Below, piece after piece: positions 33,960-42,615 of a DNA stretch of 64,000 nucleotides. A program made the position numbers and the translations under genes. Position 1 is the stretch's first letter, and each line of letters starts with the position of its first letter. This DNA is from Viridibacterium sp047600765. Its GTDB lineage: Bacteria; Pseudomonadota; Gammaproteobacteria; Burkholderiales; Rhodocyclaceae. Below the pieces are notes generated by a model that did no database searches, was not told where the DNA came from, and saw only the letters and a list, made by a program, of their open reading frames with translations. The stretch is taken from the NCBI GenBank assembly GCA_047600765.1, contig JASGKF010000002.1, positions 372,001 through 436,000 of the forward strand. The letters are read 5' to 3'.

Positions 33960-35237
33960 ATGCAGCCTTTGCAACTCGTGGCCCTGGGCCTCAATCACCA
34001 GACCGCCCCCATCGCCATCCGCGAACGCCTCGCCTTCCAGCCCGAGCGTTTGCCGCAGGCGCTGGAGGAACTGGTCGCGCAGCCACGCATCGCCGAGGCG
34101 GCGATCATCTCGACCTGCAACCGCACCGAGATCTACTGCGCCACGCCCGAACCGCAAGAGGCGGCCAGTTGGCTGGCGGCCTATCACCACCTCGCACTGG
34201 CCGACATTTCGCCCTACCTCTACACCCACCCCGATGACCAGGCTGTGCGGCACGTCTTCCGCGTCGCCAGCGGGCTGGACTCCATGGTGCTGGGCGAGCC
34301 GCAGATCCTCGGTCAGCTGAAGGAGGCAGCGCGCACCGCCGAGACGGCCGGCACCCTTGGCAGCACCTTGCACCGGCTGTTCCAGAAGAGCTTCTCGGTG
34401 GCCAAGGATGTGCGCTCCAACACCGCCATCGGCGAGAGCGTGGTGTCGATGGCGGCCGCCTCGGTCAAGCTGTCGGAACGCATCTTCGGCAGCATGCGCG
34501 ACACCCGCGTGCTGTTCATCGGCGCTGGCGAAATGATTGCGCTGGCCGCTGCGCACTTTGCGGGTTGCCAGCCGCGCCGCATGAGCGTTGCCAACCGCAC
34601 CCTGGCGCGTGCCGAGCAGTTGGCGCGACGCGTGCAGGGCGATGCGTTGCCGCTGGCTTCGGTGGGTGACCGGCTGGCTGATTACGACGTGGTCGTCTCC
34701 TGCACCGGCTCGCCCCTGCCCATCATCGGGCGCGGCATGGCCGAGCGCGCGCTGCGTCAGCGCAAGCAACGGCCCATGGTGATGGTCGACCTCGCCGTGC
34801 CGCGCGACATAGAACCCGAGGTAGCGCGTTTGTCTGATGTATTCCTCTACACCGTCGATGACCTCGCGCAGATTGTCTCCGCCGGCAAGGCCAGCCGCGC
34901 GGCTGCAGTGCAGGACGCTGAGCGCATCATCGATGCTGGTGTGGCCGACTTCACCAGCTGGGCCGAAGGGCGCGAAGCCGTGCCAACCATCCGCGCACTG
35001 CGCAGCCAGGCCGAAGCCCTGCGCCACGAAGAGCTTGCACGTGCGATGCGCGCCCTGGCGCGTGGCGAGAGCCCCGAGCTGGTCCTCGAACACCTCTCGC
35101 GTGGTCTCGTGAACAAGCTCCTGCACGCGCCTTCGCAATTCCTCAACCGCGCCGATGCCGACCGTGCGGCACAAACGGTGCGCGATGTCTTTCAGCTCGA
35201 CGAACTGCCGTCGCGCGACGACGAAAACAATCAATGA
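33960..35237 (+). CDS. hemA: Glutamyl-tRNA reductase
   Basis: 425 residues from the ATG at 33960 (MQPLQLVALGLNHQTAPI). It reduces glutamyl-tRNA to glutamate-1-semialdehyde, the first committed step of C5 haem synthesis. Visible motifs are the catalytic-cysteine loop STCNRTEIYC, the tRNA-binding HVFRVASGLDSMVLGEPQIL, a Rossmann fold (VLFIGAGEMIALAA) and the C-terminal dimerisation helices. It overlaps prfA by 4 bases (ATGA) in the widespread hemA-prfA-prmC arrangement. About 260 bases separate it from the divergent pectate lyase gene and hold the promoters of both. I saw no decisive promoter there. Confidence 0.97.
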   Translation: MQPLQLVALGLNHQTAPIAIRERLAFQPERLPQALEELVAQPRIAEAAIISTCNRTEIYCATPEPQEAASWLAAYHHLALADISPYLYTHPDDQAVRHVFRVASGLDSMVLGEPQILGQLKEAARTAETAGTLGSTLHRLFQKSFSVAKDVRSNTAIGESVVSMAAASVKLSERIFGSMRDTRVLFIGAGEMIALAAAHFAGCQPRRMSVANRTLARAEQLARRVQGDALPLASVGDRLADYDVVVSCTGSPLPIIGRGMAERALRQRKQRPMVMVDLAVPRDIEPEVARLSDVFLYTVDDLAQIVSAGKASRAAAVQDAERIIDAGVADFTSWAEGREAVPTIRALRSQAEALRHEELARAMRALARGESPELVLEHLSRGLVNKLLHAPSQFLNRADADRAAQTVRDVFQLDELPSRDDENNQ

Positions 35238-36316
35238 AACAAAGCATCCGTAACAAGTTCGAGCAGCTCACCGAGCGCCTCGAAGAACTCGACGCGCTGA
35301 TGGCCAGCGAAGGCGCCACCAGCGACATGGAGCGCTACCGCAAGTGGACGCGCGAGCATGCCGACATCACGCCGGTCGTGAAGCTCTGGCAGGACTATCT
35401 GCGCGCTGAAGCGGACGAGGCTACGGCGCAGGAGCTGCTTGCTGATCCCGAGATGCGCGAGATGGCGCAGGGCGAGCTGACCGATGCGCGTGCCGCGCAG
35501 GAACGCATCGAGGGCGAACTGCAGATCGCCTTGTTGCCGAAAGATCCCAACGATGAGCGCAACCTGTTCCTCGAAGTGCGCGCCGGCACGGGTGGCGATG
35601 AAGCTGCGTTGTTTGCGGGCGACCTGCTGCGCTTGTACACACGCTATGCCGAACGGCAGGGCTGGCGTGTCGAGATCGTCTCGGCGAGCGAGGCCGAGCT
35701 GGGCGGTTACCGGGAGGTCATTGCCCGCGTGGTGGGCAGCGGCGCCTTCTCCAAACTCAAGTTCGAGTCTGGTGGGCACCGCGTGCAGCGCGTGCCGGTT
35801 ACCGAGACGCAAGGCCGAATCCATACTTCCGCGTGCACGGTGGCCGTGATGCCCGAAGCAGACGAGATCGCCGAGGTGAACATCAACCCCGCCGACCTGC
35901 GTATCGACACCTTCCGCGCCAGTGGCGCAGGTGGCCAGCACATCAACAAGACCGACTCGGCCGTGCGCATCACGCACATCCCGACCGGCATCGTCGTCGA
36001 GTGTCAGGACGACCGCTCACAGCACCGCAACAAGGCGCAGGCCATGAGCGTGTTGGCCTCGCGCATCATGGACGCGCAGACGCGCGCCGCGCAGCAGAAG
36101 GAAGCGGCAACGCGCAAGAGCCTCATCGGCAGCGGCGACCGCTCCGAGCGCATCCGTACCTACAACTTCCCGCAAGGCCGCATCACTGACCACCGCATCA
36201 ACGTCACGCTCTACAAGCTCGACGCGGCAATGGACGGCGATATCGGCGAGCTCATCGACGCGCTGATCACCGAGCACCAGACCGAGTTGCTCGCGGCGCT
36301 GACCGAGGAAGGCTGA
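35234..36316 (+). CDS. prfA: Peptide chain release factor 1
   Basis: 360 residues, the family length. RF1 reads UAA and UAG stop codons. The tripeptide anticodon PVT is in HRVQRVPVTETQGRIHTSAC. The catalytic GGQ loop is in FRASGAGGQHINKTDSAVRI; its glutamine is methylated by PrmC, encoded by the next gene. It overlaps hemA by 4 bases and shares a single base with prmC, so the three genes are translationally coupled. Confidence 0.98.
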   Translation: MKQSIRNKFEQLTERLEELDALMASEGATSDMERYRKWTREHADITPVVKLWQDYLRAEADEATAQELLADPEMREMAQGELTDARAAQERIEGELQIALLPKDPNDERNLFLEVRAGTGGDEAALFAGDLLRLYTRYAERQGWRVEIVSASEAELGGYREVIARVVGSGAFSKLKFESGGHRVQRVPVTETQGRIHTSACTVAVMPEADEIAEVNINPADLRIDTFRASGAGGQHINKTDSAVRITHIPTGIVVECQDDRSQHRNKAQAMSVLASRIMDAQTRAAQQKEAATRKSLIGSGDRSERIRTYNFPQGRITDHRINVTLYKLDAAMDGDIGELIDALITEHQTELLAALTEEG

Positions 36317-37260
36317 TGCTGCCGCGCACGCTGGGCGACGCGCTGGCACTGGCCCGTGGGCGCATCGACAGCGTTGACGCGAAGGTGCTGCTGCGTGAAG
36401 CGAGTGGTTGCAGTGCTAGCGCGCTGATTGCCTTCCCCGAGCGTGTGCTGGATGCCGACAAGGCGCGGTTGTTTGCCGACTGGCTGCTGCGGCGTGAAGC
36501 GGGCGAGCCGGTGGCGCATCTGCTTGGGCACCGCGAGTTTTACGGACACCTCTTTCGTGTGACGGCGGATACGCTGATTCCGCGACCGGATACGGAGTTG
36601 CTGGTGGAGCGGGGGCTGACTGTAATTGCGGCATTTCCCCTCTCCCGGCCTCCGGCCACCCTCCCCCTTGGGGGAGGGAACAGCAACGAGTCGGCCCGAG
36701 CACCGCAGTTCCCTCTCCCTGAGGGAGAGGGTGGCCGTCAGGCCGGGAGAGGGGGGATCGTCCAATCGCCGACGGTCCTTGATCTGGGCACAGGCACCGG
36801 CGCCATCGCCATCAGCATCGCGCTTGCCAAGCAGGCTGAAGTGACGGCCGTGGATGCGTCTGTGGCCGCGCTGGCGGTGGCGCAGGACAACGCTCAGCGC
36901 CTTGGCGCTTCAGTGCGCTGTCTGCACGGTTCCTGGTTCGCACCTGTAGCTGGCGAGCACTTCGACCTCATCGTCAGCAATCCACCTTACATCTCCGAGG
37001 GTGACGTGCATCTGGAACAGGGCGACGTGCGCTTCGAGCCGCGAAGTGCGCTGACAGCAGGCGCGGACGGCCTCGATGACATTCGGCACATAGTGACGCA
37101 GGCACCGGCGCACCTGAACGATGGTGGCTGGCTGTTGCTGGAGCATGGCTACGATCAGGCTGAAGCTGTGCGCGCCTTGCTGGATGCCGCGGGTTTTGCC
37201 GAGGTGCAATCCTGGCGCGACCTTGCTGGCATCGAGCGCGTGAGCGGCGGGCGACGCTGA
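36316..37260 (+). CDS. prmC: Release factor glutamine N5-methyltransferase, with an in-frame repeat insertion
   Basis: 314 residues, about 35-40 longer than usual. The N-terminal helical domain is normal (LREASGCSASALIAFPER, GEPVAHLLGHREFYGHLFRV). The SAM-binding Rossmann motif is LDLGTGTGAIAIS and the catalytic motif is NPPYISEG. Between residues about 108 and 150 lies a foreign Pro/Gly-rich stretch (PLSRPPATLPLGGGNSNES, FPLPEGEGGRQAGRGG) encoded by a palindromic repeat element at 36637-36754. In homologues the strand before the Rossmann motif follows almost directly. The stretch would form a surface loop between the domains. The enzyme methylates the GGQ glutamine of RF1 and RF2. Confidence 0.95.
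   Translation: MLPRTLGDALALARGRIDSVDAKVLLREASGCSASALIAFPERVLDADKARLFADWLLRREAGEPVAHLLGHREFYGHLFRVTADTLIPRPDTELLVERGLTVIAAFPLSRPPATLPLGGGNSNESARAPQFPLPEGEGGRQAGRGGIVQSPTVLDLGTGTGAIAISIALAKQAEVTAVDASVAALAVAQDNAQRLGASVRCLHGSWFAPVAGEHFDLIVSNPPYISEGDVHLEQGDVRFEPRSALTAGADGLDDIRHIVTQAPAHLNDGGWLLLEHGYDQAEAVRALLDAAGFAEVQSWRDLAGIERVSGGRR
36637..36754. repeat. Palindromic repeat element inserted in frame in prmC
   Basis: 118 bases bounded by a perfect 14-base inverted repeat (CCCCTCTCCCGGCC at 36637, its complement ending at 36754). A second inverted pair lies inside (GGCCACCCTC at 36654, GAGGGTGGCC at 36727), plus two inner hairpins: CTCCCCC-TT-GGGGGAG, and CCCTCTCCC-TGA-GGGAGAGGG. It looks like a REPIN- or MITE-like mobile repeat, normally intergenic, read through here as protein. 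Confidence 0.85.
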
Positions 37261-37274
37261 CGCGCCCCGGTTTC

Positions 37275-37351
37275 TGTAGGGTGGATAAGCGCAGCGCATC
37301 CACCATCGGGAGCAGAGGTAGGTGGATGCGCTATCGCTTATCCACCCTACA
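37275..37351. repeat. REP-like inverted repeat between prmC and the cupin gene
   Basis: A 17-base perfect inverted repeat (TGTAGGGTGGATAAGCG and its complement) encloses a second pair, CGCATCCACC/GGTGGATGCG. Elements with this sequence are widespread intergenic repeats in beta- and gammaproteobacteria. It lies between convergent genes and could act as a two-way terminator, although no T-run is present. Confidence 0.85.
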
Positions 37352-37370
37352 ACTGATGCGCTGAACCGGA

Positions 37371-38387
37371 TTAGAAGAACGTCTGCGCTGGATAGCGCTC
37401 GTTGAAGTTGTTGTCCCACTTGAAGTTGGTGAACGACATCGTCACCGAGACTTCGAGACCTTCGACGAAGTGCCAGCAGCCCACGGGCAGGAACAGGATG
37501 TCGCCCGGGCCGATGATGGCTTCCTGGATGCGAGCATCGCGCATCGCGGGGTACTGGTCGTAGTCGATCTTGCGTGCGTCGACGTGGGTGAAGCAGTGCT
37601 CGTGGTTGTAGATCGCATTGATCTCGTGCGCGGGCACCATGACGACACGCTTGCTGCCGATGACCTGCGCCATGAAGTTGTTGGTGAGGTCGTGGTGGAA
37701 GGGGGTGATCGTGCCGGCCGGGCCGAACCAGAAGAAGCCGCCGGGGTTCTGCGGGTCGAGGTAGGCGGGGATCTGCACGATGTCTTGCCACAGGTCAGCC
37801 AGCGCCGCGCGGTTTTGCGAGTCGTTGTTGGCCGTCATGTAGAAATCGTTGGTCTTGCCGGCATTGCGCACGAGTTCGGTGAACTCGCCGAACTTCATGG
37901 TCTGCTGGTGCTTGAGCTTGTTGAGCTCGTAATGCTCGTCCGAATTGCGGCGTGCCTGCACCTGCACGTCCTTGTCGCCGAAGCGCTGTGCGAAGTAGTC
38001 GAAGTTCCACTTCTGCATCGCCGGCCAGTCTTCCATCATGCCGGTGATGACGACAGGGCGACCCGCCGTGTAGAAGTCGTTGAAGAACTGCTCTTCGGTG
38101 AGCTTGTGGATGCGCGGCACTTCGGGCGAGCGCAGCTGCTCCATCTTGCGGCGGTTGTCGAGCACCCAGTCGCGCTTGAGCAGGCGGTTCTTGAGGCGCT
38201 GCGCGCCAGCGAGGTAAGGGCTTTGCAGCGCGGCGTTGATCTCGGCGTGTGCGTCCGGCACAGGCACGCCATTGCGCACCAGCGTCTCGAACAGACCCTG
38301 GGGATGGATTTCCATCATCAGGTTCTCGGCGATCCAGCGCCGCCAGTCGTCATTCACCTTTACTGCACCACCAATTGCGTTCTGCAT
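37371..38387 (-). CDS. Cupin-like (JmjC-type) 2-oxoglutarate/Fe(II) oxygenase
   Basis: 338 residues. The N-terminal 60 residues are helical (DDWRRWIAENLMMEIHPQGL) and resemble the N-terminus of the next gene's product. The cupin_8/JmjC core holds the expected metal ligands: His and Asp in ITPFHHDLTNNFMAQVIG, and the distal His in GCWHFVEGLEVSVTMSF. Proteins of this class hydroxylate side chains of proteins or small molecules; the substrate is unknown. It lies 40 bases downstream of a prolyl-4-hydroxylase-like gene on the same strand, so the two oxygenases form an operon. Confidence 0.88.
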   Translation of the reverse strand: MQNAIGGAVKVNDDWRRWIAENLMMEIHPQGLFETLVRNGVPVPDAHAEINAALQSPYLAGAQRLKNRLLKRDWVLDNRRKMEQLRSPEVPRIHKLTEEQFFNDFYTAGRPVVITGMMEDWPAMQKWNFDYFAQRFGDKDVQVQARRNSDEHYELNKLKHQQTMKFGEFTELVRNAGKTNDFYMTANNDSQNRAALADLWQDIVQIPAYLDPQNPGGFFWFGPAGTITPFHHDLTNNFMAQVIGSKRVVMVPAHEINAIYNHEHCFTHVDARKIDYDQYPAMRDARIQEAIIGPGDILFLPVGCWHFVEGLEVSVTMSFTNFKWDNNFNERYPAQTFF

Positions 38388-38427
38388 GGTCTGTCTCGCT
38401 GTCGTTGTTCTGTGTGTCTTGTACTGC

Positions 38428-39324
38428 TTAACCGTAGGAGCTCTGGCGCATCCACTTGGTCATGATCCACTTCTCGCCAGCCGTCACGGGCGCGCCGCCG
38501 TGCAGGGTCAGCGGGTCGACGTGGCCTTGCGCGTTGGTGTAGCGGAAGTACACCGCCGAACCCTTCTGCGGCGAGACGGCGAGGCCAATCTCGGGGAAGA
38601 TGGTTTCGCCGCCGCCTTCTACGTCGCTGAGGTACATCACCATGGTGCTGACGCGCTGGCCGCCCATGGCGAGGTGAGTCAGGCTGCCCTTGTCTTCAGG
38701 CGGGAAGAAGTCGAAGTGCGGGCGGTACTCGCCACCGACGCCGTAGTGCAGGATCTGCAGGCCTTCACCGTTCCTGATCGGCCAGTTCATGAGGCGGGCG
38801 ACGCGTTCGTCGATGCGTGTGATGAACTCGTTCTCGCACAGTTCGAAGAAGGTGCCTTCGCTGGTGCGGCGTTCAATGACGTCGTGTTCGCCGGTAATCG
38901 GGTTGACCGTGGTCGAGCGCTTGAGCTTGCTGCGCGAACGTTCGATGAGCTCGTCGCATTCTTCGTGCGACAGCACGTTGTTGAAGACGATGACCTGCGG
39001 TTTCTCCAGTCGCATGGCGACGGTGACGATGCGGTCGCCGACGTCGATGCCGTGACCTTCGGCGACCGGCATGGGGTCGTACTGGAAGTGATTGACCGGC
39101 CGGCCCTGCTGGGCGGGCGCAATAGGGGCTGCAGGCGACTTGAAGGGGGCCAGCACGTTCTGCTGCTGCACCGCTTCGGGGTTCATGATTTCCACCACTT
39201 TCATGGTGGCCGTGGCGACGTCAAAGCCGGCATCCGTCATGGCCTTGATCATGGACTCGGGGGAGCAGCGACGTTTGGCGTTTTCAGCAAGCCAGCTTTG
39301 CCAGCTGGAGTCGAAGTAAGGCAT
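38428..39324 (-). CDS. Prolyl 4-hydroxylase-like 2-oxoglutarate/Fe(II) oxygenase
   Basis: 298 residues from the ATG at 39324. The N-terminal region (SSWQSWLAENAKRRCSPESM) shares a pattern with the downstream oxygenase: W-x-x-W-(L/I)-AEN, then a Pro and a helix ending in Gly. The C-terminal P4Hc domain has the iron ligands His-x-Asp in YRPHFDFFPPE and the distal His in LTLHGGAPVTAGEKWIMTKW, with the 2-oxoglutarate-binding lysine a few residues on. Eukaryotic-type P4H homologues in bacteria hydroxylate proline in secreted proteins or translation factors; the target here is unknown. Confidence 0.9.
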   Translation of the reverse strand: MPYFDSSWQSWLAENAKRRCSPESMIKAMTDAGFDVATATMKVVEIMNPEAVQQQNVLAPFKSPAAPIAPAQQGRPVNHFQYDPMPVAEGHGIDVGDRIVTVAMRLEKPQVIVFNNVLSHEECDELIERSRSKLKRSTTVNPITGEHDVIERRTSEGTFFELCENEFITRIDERVARLMNWPIRNGEGLQILHYGVGGEYRPHFDFFPPEDKGSLTHLAMGGQRVSTMVMYLSDVEGGGETIFPEIGLAVSPQKGSAVYFRYTNAQGHVDPLTLHGGAPVTAGEKWIMTKWMRQSSYG

Positions 39325-39440
39325 GGCAGATCCGCGTTTCTGAGCTATCAACAAGCGCGCGCAATGCGCGCGCAGCAGGAAGGCGCAAATCTACTCTTTG
39401 CCGCGCGCCACGTGAACAAAAAGCTCTGGCGCGGCGCAGC

Positions 39441-39461
39441 AAAAAGCCCTGAAAAATCAGG
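39441..39461 (-). terminator. Terminator of the MFS transporter gene
   Basis: On the minus strand the short stem CCTGA/TCAGG has a 4-base loop and is followed by GCTTTTTG. The stem is weak but correctly placed, 46 bases after the stop. Confidence 0.5.
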
Positions 39462-39506
39462 TGTTTCAGCAGCTTTTGAGGTATTGGCGTTTTGCCGTGC
39501 CGGAGA

Positions 39507-40736
39507 TCACGAAACGCGCTTGACCTTGCTGCCTGCCCAGATCGCGAAGAGGCCGATGAAGCAGGCCAGCATGCCGACGATTTCGTAGTGCAGCAGTCGG
39601 CCGTCGGGGGCCGTGCTGAGGATCAGGCCGGCGACGAAGGCAGCGCTGCCCGAGCCGAAGTTCTGTACGGCCGAGTTGAAGGCCATCACGCGGCCACGGA
39701 AGCGTGGTTCGGTGGAAGCCGTCGTCATTGCCATGGCCGGGATGAAGCGGCCGCTGACGAGCACGAAGAACAGCATCGAGATCATCAGTTGCCAGGGCAG
39801 GGCCAGCGGCAGGGTGAGCGTGATCAGCAGCATCGGGACACAGGCCGCGATGACGACTCCGGTGAGCACGCGGGCGTAGGGGTACTTGTCGGTAAGGCGG
39901 CCGAGGATGGGGCGCGAGATGAAGGTACCGGCGCCGCCAACGAGGTAGATCCAGCCCAGCTCGGTCTGCGTGAGGCCCACGTTGGCGATCAGCGAAGGCG
40001 CAATGTAGGGAATGATGAGGAAGCCCGAGAACATCAGCAGGAAGGTCAGCACGAAAGCGCGCCAGTGATTGGGCACGGCGAGCAGTTCGCGCCAGCTCTG
40101 GATGAGGCTTTGCGCAGGCGCTTCGGCGCGTGCCGCGAGGTGGCCGCGTACGCTGGGCACCCAGCGCCAGGCGGCGACGCCGATCAGCAGGCACAGCACG
40201 GTGAGCGCCACGAAGGGCACGCGCCAGCCGAAATGTGCGGCGATGAAGAGGCCGATGGGGACGCCCACCACGGCGGCGAGCGAAAAGCCCAGCATCACCA
40301 CGCTCATGGCCTGGCCACGGCGACGGATCGGGATGACGTCGCCAACAATCGCCAGCGTGATCGAGCCCAGCACGCCGCCGAAGATGCCAGCAACGGCGCG
40401 CGCGGCGAACATCGCCCAGTGGCCGTTGGCGAGCGCGCAACACAGCGTGGCAACGGCCAGGCCGGCGTAGGTGACCAGCAGCGCGTGGCGGCGATCGAAG
40501 CGGTCAGCGATTGCCGCGGCGAGCAGCGACGAGATGGCGGCCGCAATGGCATAGGCCGACACGACGAGGCCGAACTGGCTGGTGCTGATCGCCATTTCCT
40601 GCGTGAGGTAGGGAGACAGCGGCATGATGATCATGAAGTCCACGATGGTCGTGAACTGGATCAGCATGAGGATCCACAGCAGGATGCGTTCGCTGAGGGG
40701 CTGCTCGGTGGCCTGAGGCGTATCGGGACTGGTCAT
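39507..40736 (-). CDS. MFS transporter, probable drug/solute exporter
   Basis: 409 residues from the ATG at 40736. About 12 membrane helices are visible. The family motif A region between helices 2 and 3 reads AIADRFDRRHALLVTYAG, and motif C-like sequence FSLAAVVGVPIGLFIAAHFG lies in helix 5, as in 12-helix proton-driven exporters (DHA1-like). The substrate cannot be told from sequence. It lies 20 bases downstream of the LpxL-like genes on the same strand and is probably the last gene of that operon. Confidence 0.88.
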   Translation of the reverse strand: MTSPDTPQATEQPLSERILLWILMLIQFTTIVDFMIIMPLSPYLTQEMAISTSQFGLVVSAYAIAAAISSLLAAAIADRFDRRHALLVTYAGLAVATLCCALANGHWAMFAARAVAGIFGGVLGSITLAIVGDVIPIRRRGQAMSVVMLGFSLAAVVGVPIGLFIAAHFGWRVPFVALTVLCLLIGVAAWRWVPSVRGHLAARAEAPAQSLIQSWRELLAVPNHWRAFVLTFLLMFSGFLIIPYIAPSLIANVGLTQTELGWIYLVGGAGTFISRPILGRLTDKYPYARVLTGVVIAACVPMLLITLTLPLALPWQLMISMLFFVLVSGRFIPAMAMTTASTEPRFRGRVMAFNSAVQNFGSGSAAFVAGLILSTAPDGRLLHYEIVGMLACFIGLFAIWAGSKVKRVS

Positions 40737-40756
40737 GGGGGCTGTTGCGCGTGGGT

Positions 40757-41656
40757 TCAGTAGAGCTTTGGTTCGCCTGGCGGGCGTGTCTTGAAGCGTT
40801 TGTGCACCCAATAGTATTCGGCAGGGCGTTGCCGTACTTCGGACTCGATCCAGGCGTTCATGCGTGCTGTGTCGGCCACGGCGTCGTCGCTCGGAAAGTC
40901 GGTCCAGGGGGCGCTTAGTGTGCACACGTAACCGGTGCCCCAGGGCTTCATGAGGGTCACCACCGGCACGACAGCGGCGTCAGCGAGTCGTGCGACGCGC
41001 GACAGGCCCGGGATGGTGGCGGTCTGAACGCCGAAGAAGGGCACGAAGACCGATTCCTTGGCGCCGTAGTCGAGGTCGGGCAGGTAGAAGAACGGGCGGC
41101 CGGTTTTCATGGCGCGCACGGCGCCGCGGATGCCTTCCTGGCGCGACAGCAGCATCTGGTTGCCAAAGCGCAGGCGGCCGCGCATCAGCAGGCGTTCAAG
41201 CAGCTTGTCGAGCTGGGCGGAGTAGATGCCGACGCCGTCGAGCTCCATGGTCAGGCGGGCACCGGCCACGTCGAGGCCGACGAAGTGCGGCACCAGCAGG
41301 ATCATGTTGCGTCCTTCTTCGTGCAGCTTGTGCATGTGCTCGAGACCGCGCACTTCGACGAGGCGACGGATGCGTGCTTCGCTGCCCCACCAGATGACGC
41401 CGCGTTCGAGCATCGAGCGCACGACGGCGACGACATTGCGTCGCGCGAGCCTGCCGCGTTCGGCATCCGAGAGTTCCGGGAAGCACAGGCGCAGGTTGGT
41501 GTGCACGACACGACGGCGCGGAGCGATGAGTATGTAGAGCAGGTGGCCCAGCAGCCAGCCGATGGCGGCCTGCACGGGCAAGGGCAGCCAGTGCAGCAGC
41601 CAGATGAGGGGCGCGAGGATGGCAGTGGGCAGACTGCGAAGAAGGCTGCGGATCAT
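40757..41656 (-). CDS. LpxL/LpxM-like lysophospholipid acyltransferase
   Basis: 299 residues. An N-terminal membrane-anchoring segment (LAPLIWLLHWLPLPVQAAIG) is followed by the acyltransferase motif H-x4-D in LLVPHFVGLDVAGARL and later the conserved substrate region FFYLPDLDYGAKESVFVPFF. Members transfer a secondary acyl chain to Kdo2-lipid A. It overlaps its upstream paralogue by 4 bases (ATGA). Its partner has H-x4-E, so the two have diverged and may act on different positions. Confidence 0.92.
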   Translation of the reverse strand: MIRSLLRSLPTAILAPLIWLLHWLPLPVQAAIGWLLGHLLYILIAPRRRVVHTNLRLCFPELSDAERGRLARRNVVAVVRSMLERGVIWWGSEARIRRLVEVRGLEHMHKLHEEGRNMILLVPHFVGLDVAGARLTMELDGVGIYSAQLDKLLERLLMRGRLRFGNQMLLSRQEGIRGAVRAMKTGRPFFYLPDLDYGAKESVFVPFFGVQTATIPGLSRVARLADAAVVPVVTLMKPWGTGYVCTLSAPWTDFPSDDAVADTARMNAWIESEVRQRPAEYYWVHKRFKTRPPGEPKLY

Positions 41657-42534
41657 TGGGGTGGGGGTTCTGCGCCAGCAGGGCGCTTGTAGCGGTTGTA
41701 GCCCCAGAGGTATTGCGTGGGGCAGCGGAGGATGAGGGATTCGAGATTGCGGTTGATGGCGTGAACGCGTTCTTCCAGCGAGCCGGTGATGGCTTCGGTG
41801 GGGGGCGAGACATGGATACGCCAGCCGCGCCGCGAGAAGCGCTCGCCCCAGAAGAACAGCACGATGGCGTTGTCAACCTGTGACAGGCGTGCCGCCAGTG
41901 TCATCGTGTAAGCGGGTTTGCCGAAGAAGGGCGACCAGATGCCTTCGCCCTTGCCCGGCGCCTGGTCTGGCAGCAGGCCAGCCATTTCGCCTTGTCGCAT
42001 GGCGCGGATCAGGCGACGCACACCGCTCAGATCGGCCGGGGCCAGCGACACGGCGCCCTGCGCACGGCCGGCGCGCAGCAGGGGCTCTACGTAAGTCTGT
42101 TTGGGCGGGCGATAGAGGATGGTCACCGGCATGTGTTCGCCGACGTAGAGCGAGGTGATCTCGAAGCAGCCGATGTGGGGGGTCAGTGCGAGGATGGGGC
42201 GCCCTTCGGCGCGCGCGGCTTCGAGGTGCTCCCAGCCCTCGACATCCAGAACCTGTGACAGCACGCGCGGTAAGGGCTGCTGCCAGATCCAGGGCAGTTC
42301 GAGCATCATGCGGCCGGCGTTCTTGGCGGCGCGATGCCGTTCCTTGCGCGTGGGCTCACGGCCCAGGGCGCGCGCCAGATTGCCACGCAGGTGCTGGCGG
42401 TAACGGGTCGCCAGCCAGTAGGTGGCGAGCCCCGCAGCGCCACCGAGCCGATGCAAGGTCGGCAGGGAGCGTTGCCCCAGCCACTGGAGCAGGCGCGGAA
42501 GCAGGAGCGAGGCGAGACGGTGCTTGGCGGGCAT
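41653..42534 (-). CDS. LpxL-like lipid A biosynthesis acyltransferase
   Basis: 293 residues. The catalytic motif H-x4-E is in LTPHIGCFEITSLYV, and the usual GLLPDQAPGKGEGIWSPFFG segment follows. A basic, tryptophan-containing C-terminus (CPTQYLWGYNRYKRP) is typical of LpxL. It is the first gene of a minus-strand operon with the paralogue downstream and the MFS transporter. It is divergent from metK, a pairing common in betaproteobacteria. Confidence 0.93.
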   Translation of the reverse strand: MPAKHRLASLLLPRLLQWLGQRSLPTLHRLGGAAGLATYWLATRYRQHLRGNLARALGREPTRKERHRAAKNAGRMMLELPWIWQQPLPRVLSQVLDVEGWEHLEAARAEGRPILALTPHIGCFEITSLYVGEHMPVTILYRPPKQTYVEPLLRAGRAQGAVSLAPADLSGVRRLIRAMRQGEMAGLLPDQAPGKGEGIWSPFFGKPAYTMTLAARLSQVDNAIVLFFWGERFSRRGWRIHVSPPTEAITGSLEERVHAINRNLESLILRCPTQYLWGYNRYKRPAGAEPPPQ

Positions 42535-42603
42535 GGCGGCGGATTATCTCACGAGCCTGCCAGCACGGCCGGCGCGCCCCTTTCCTCCTCCGGAACAAGG
42601 GAT

Positions 42604-42609
42604 TAGAAT
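42604..42609 (+). promoter_or_regulatory. Probable -10 element of metK
   Basis: TAGAAT lies 150 bases upstream of the metK start. No good -35 is seen, so the transcription start near 42616 is approximate. Confidence 0.4.
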
Positions 42610-42615
42610 GCGCGC

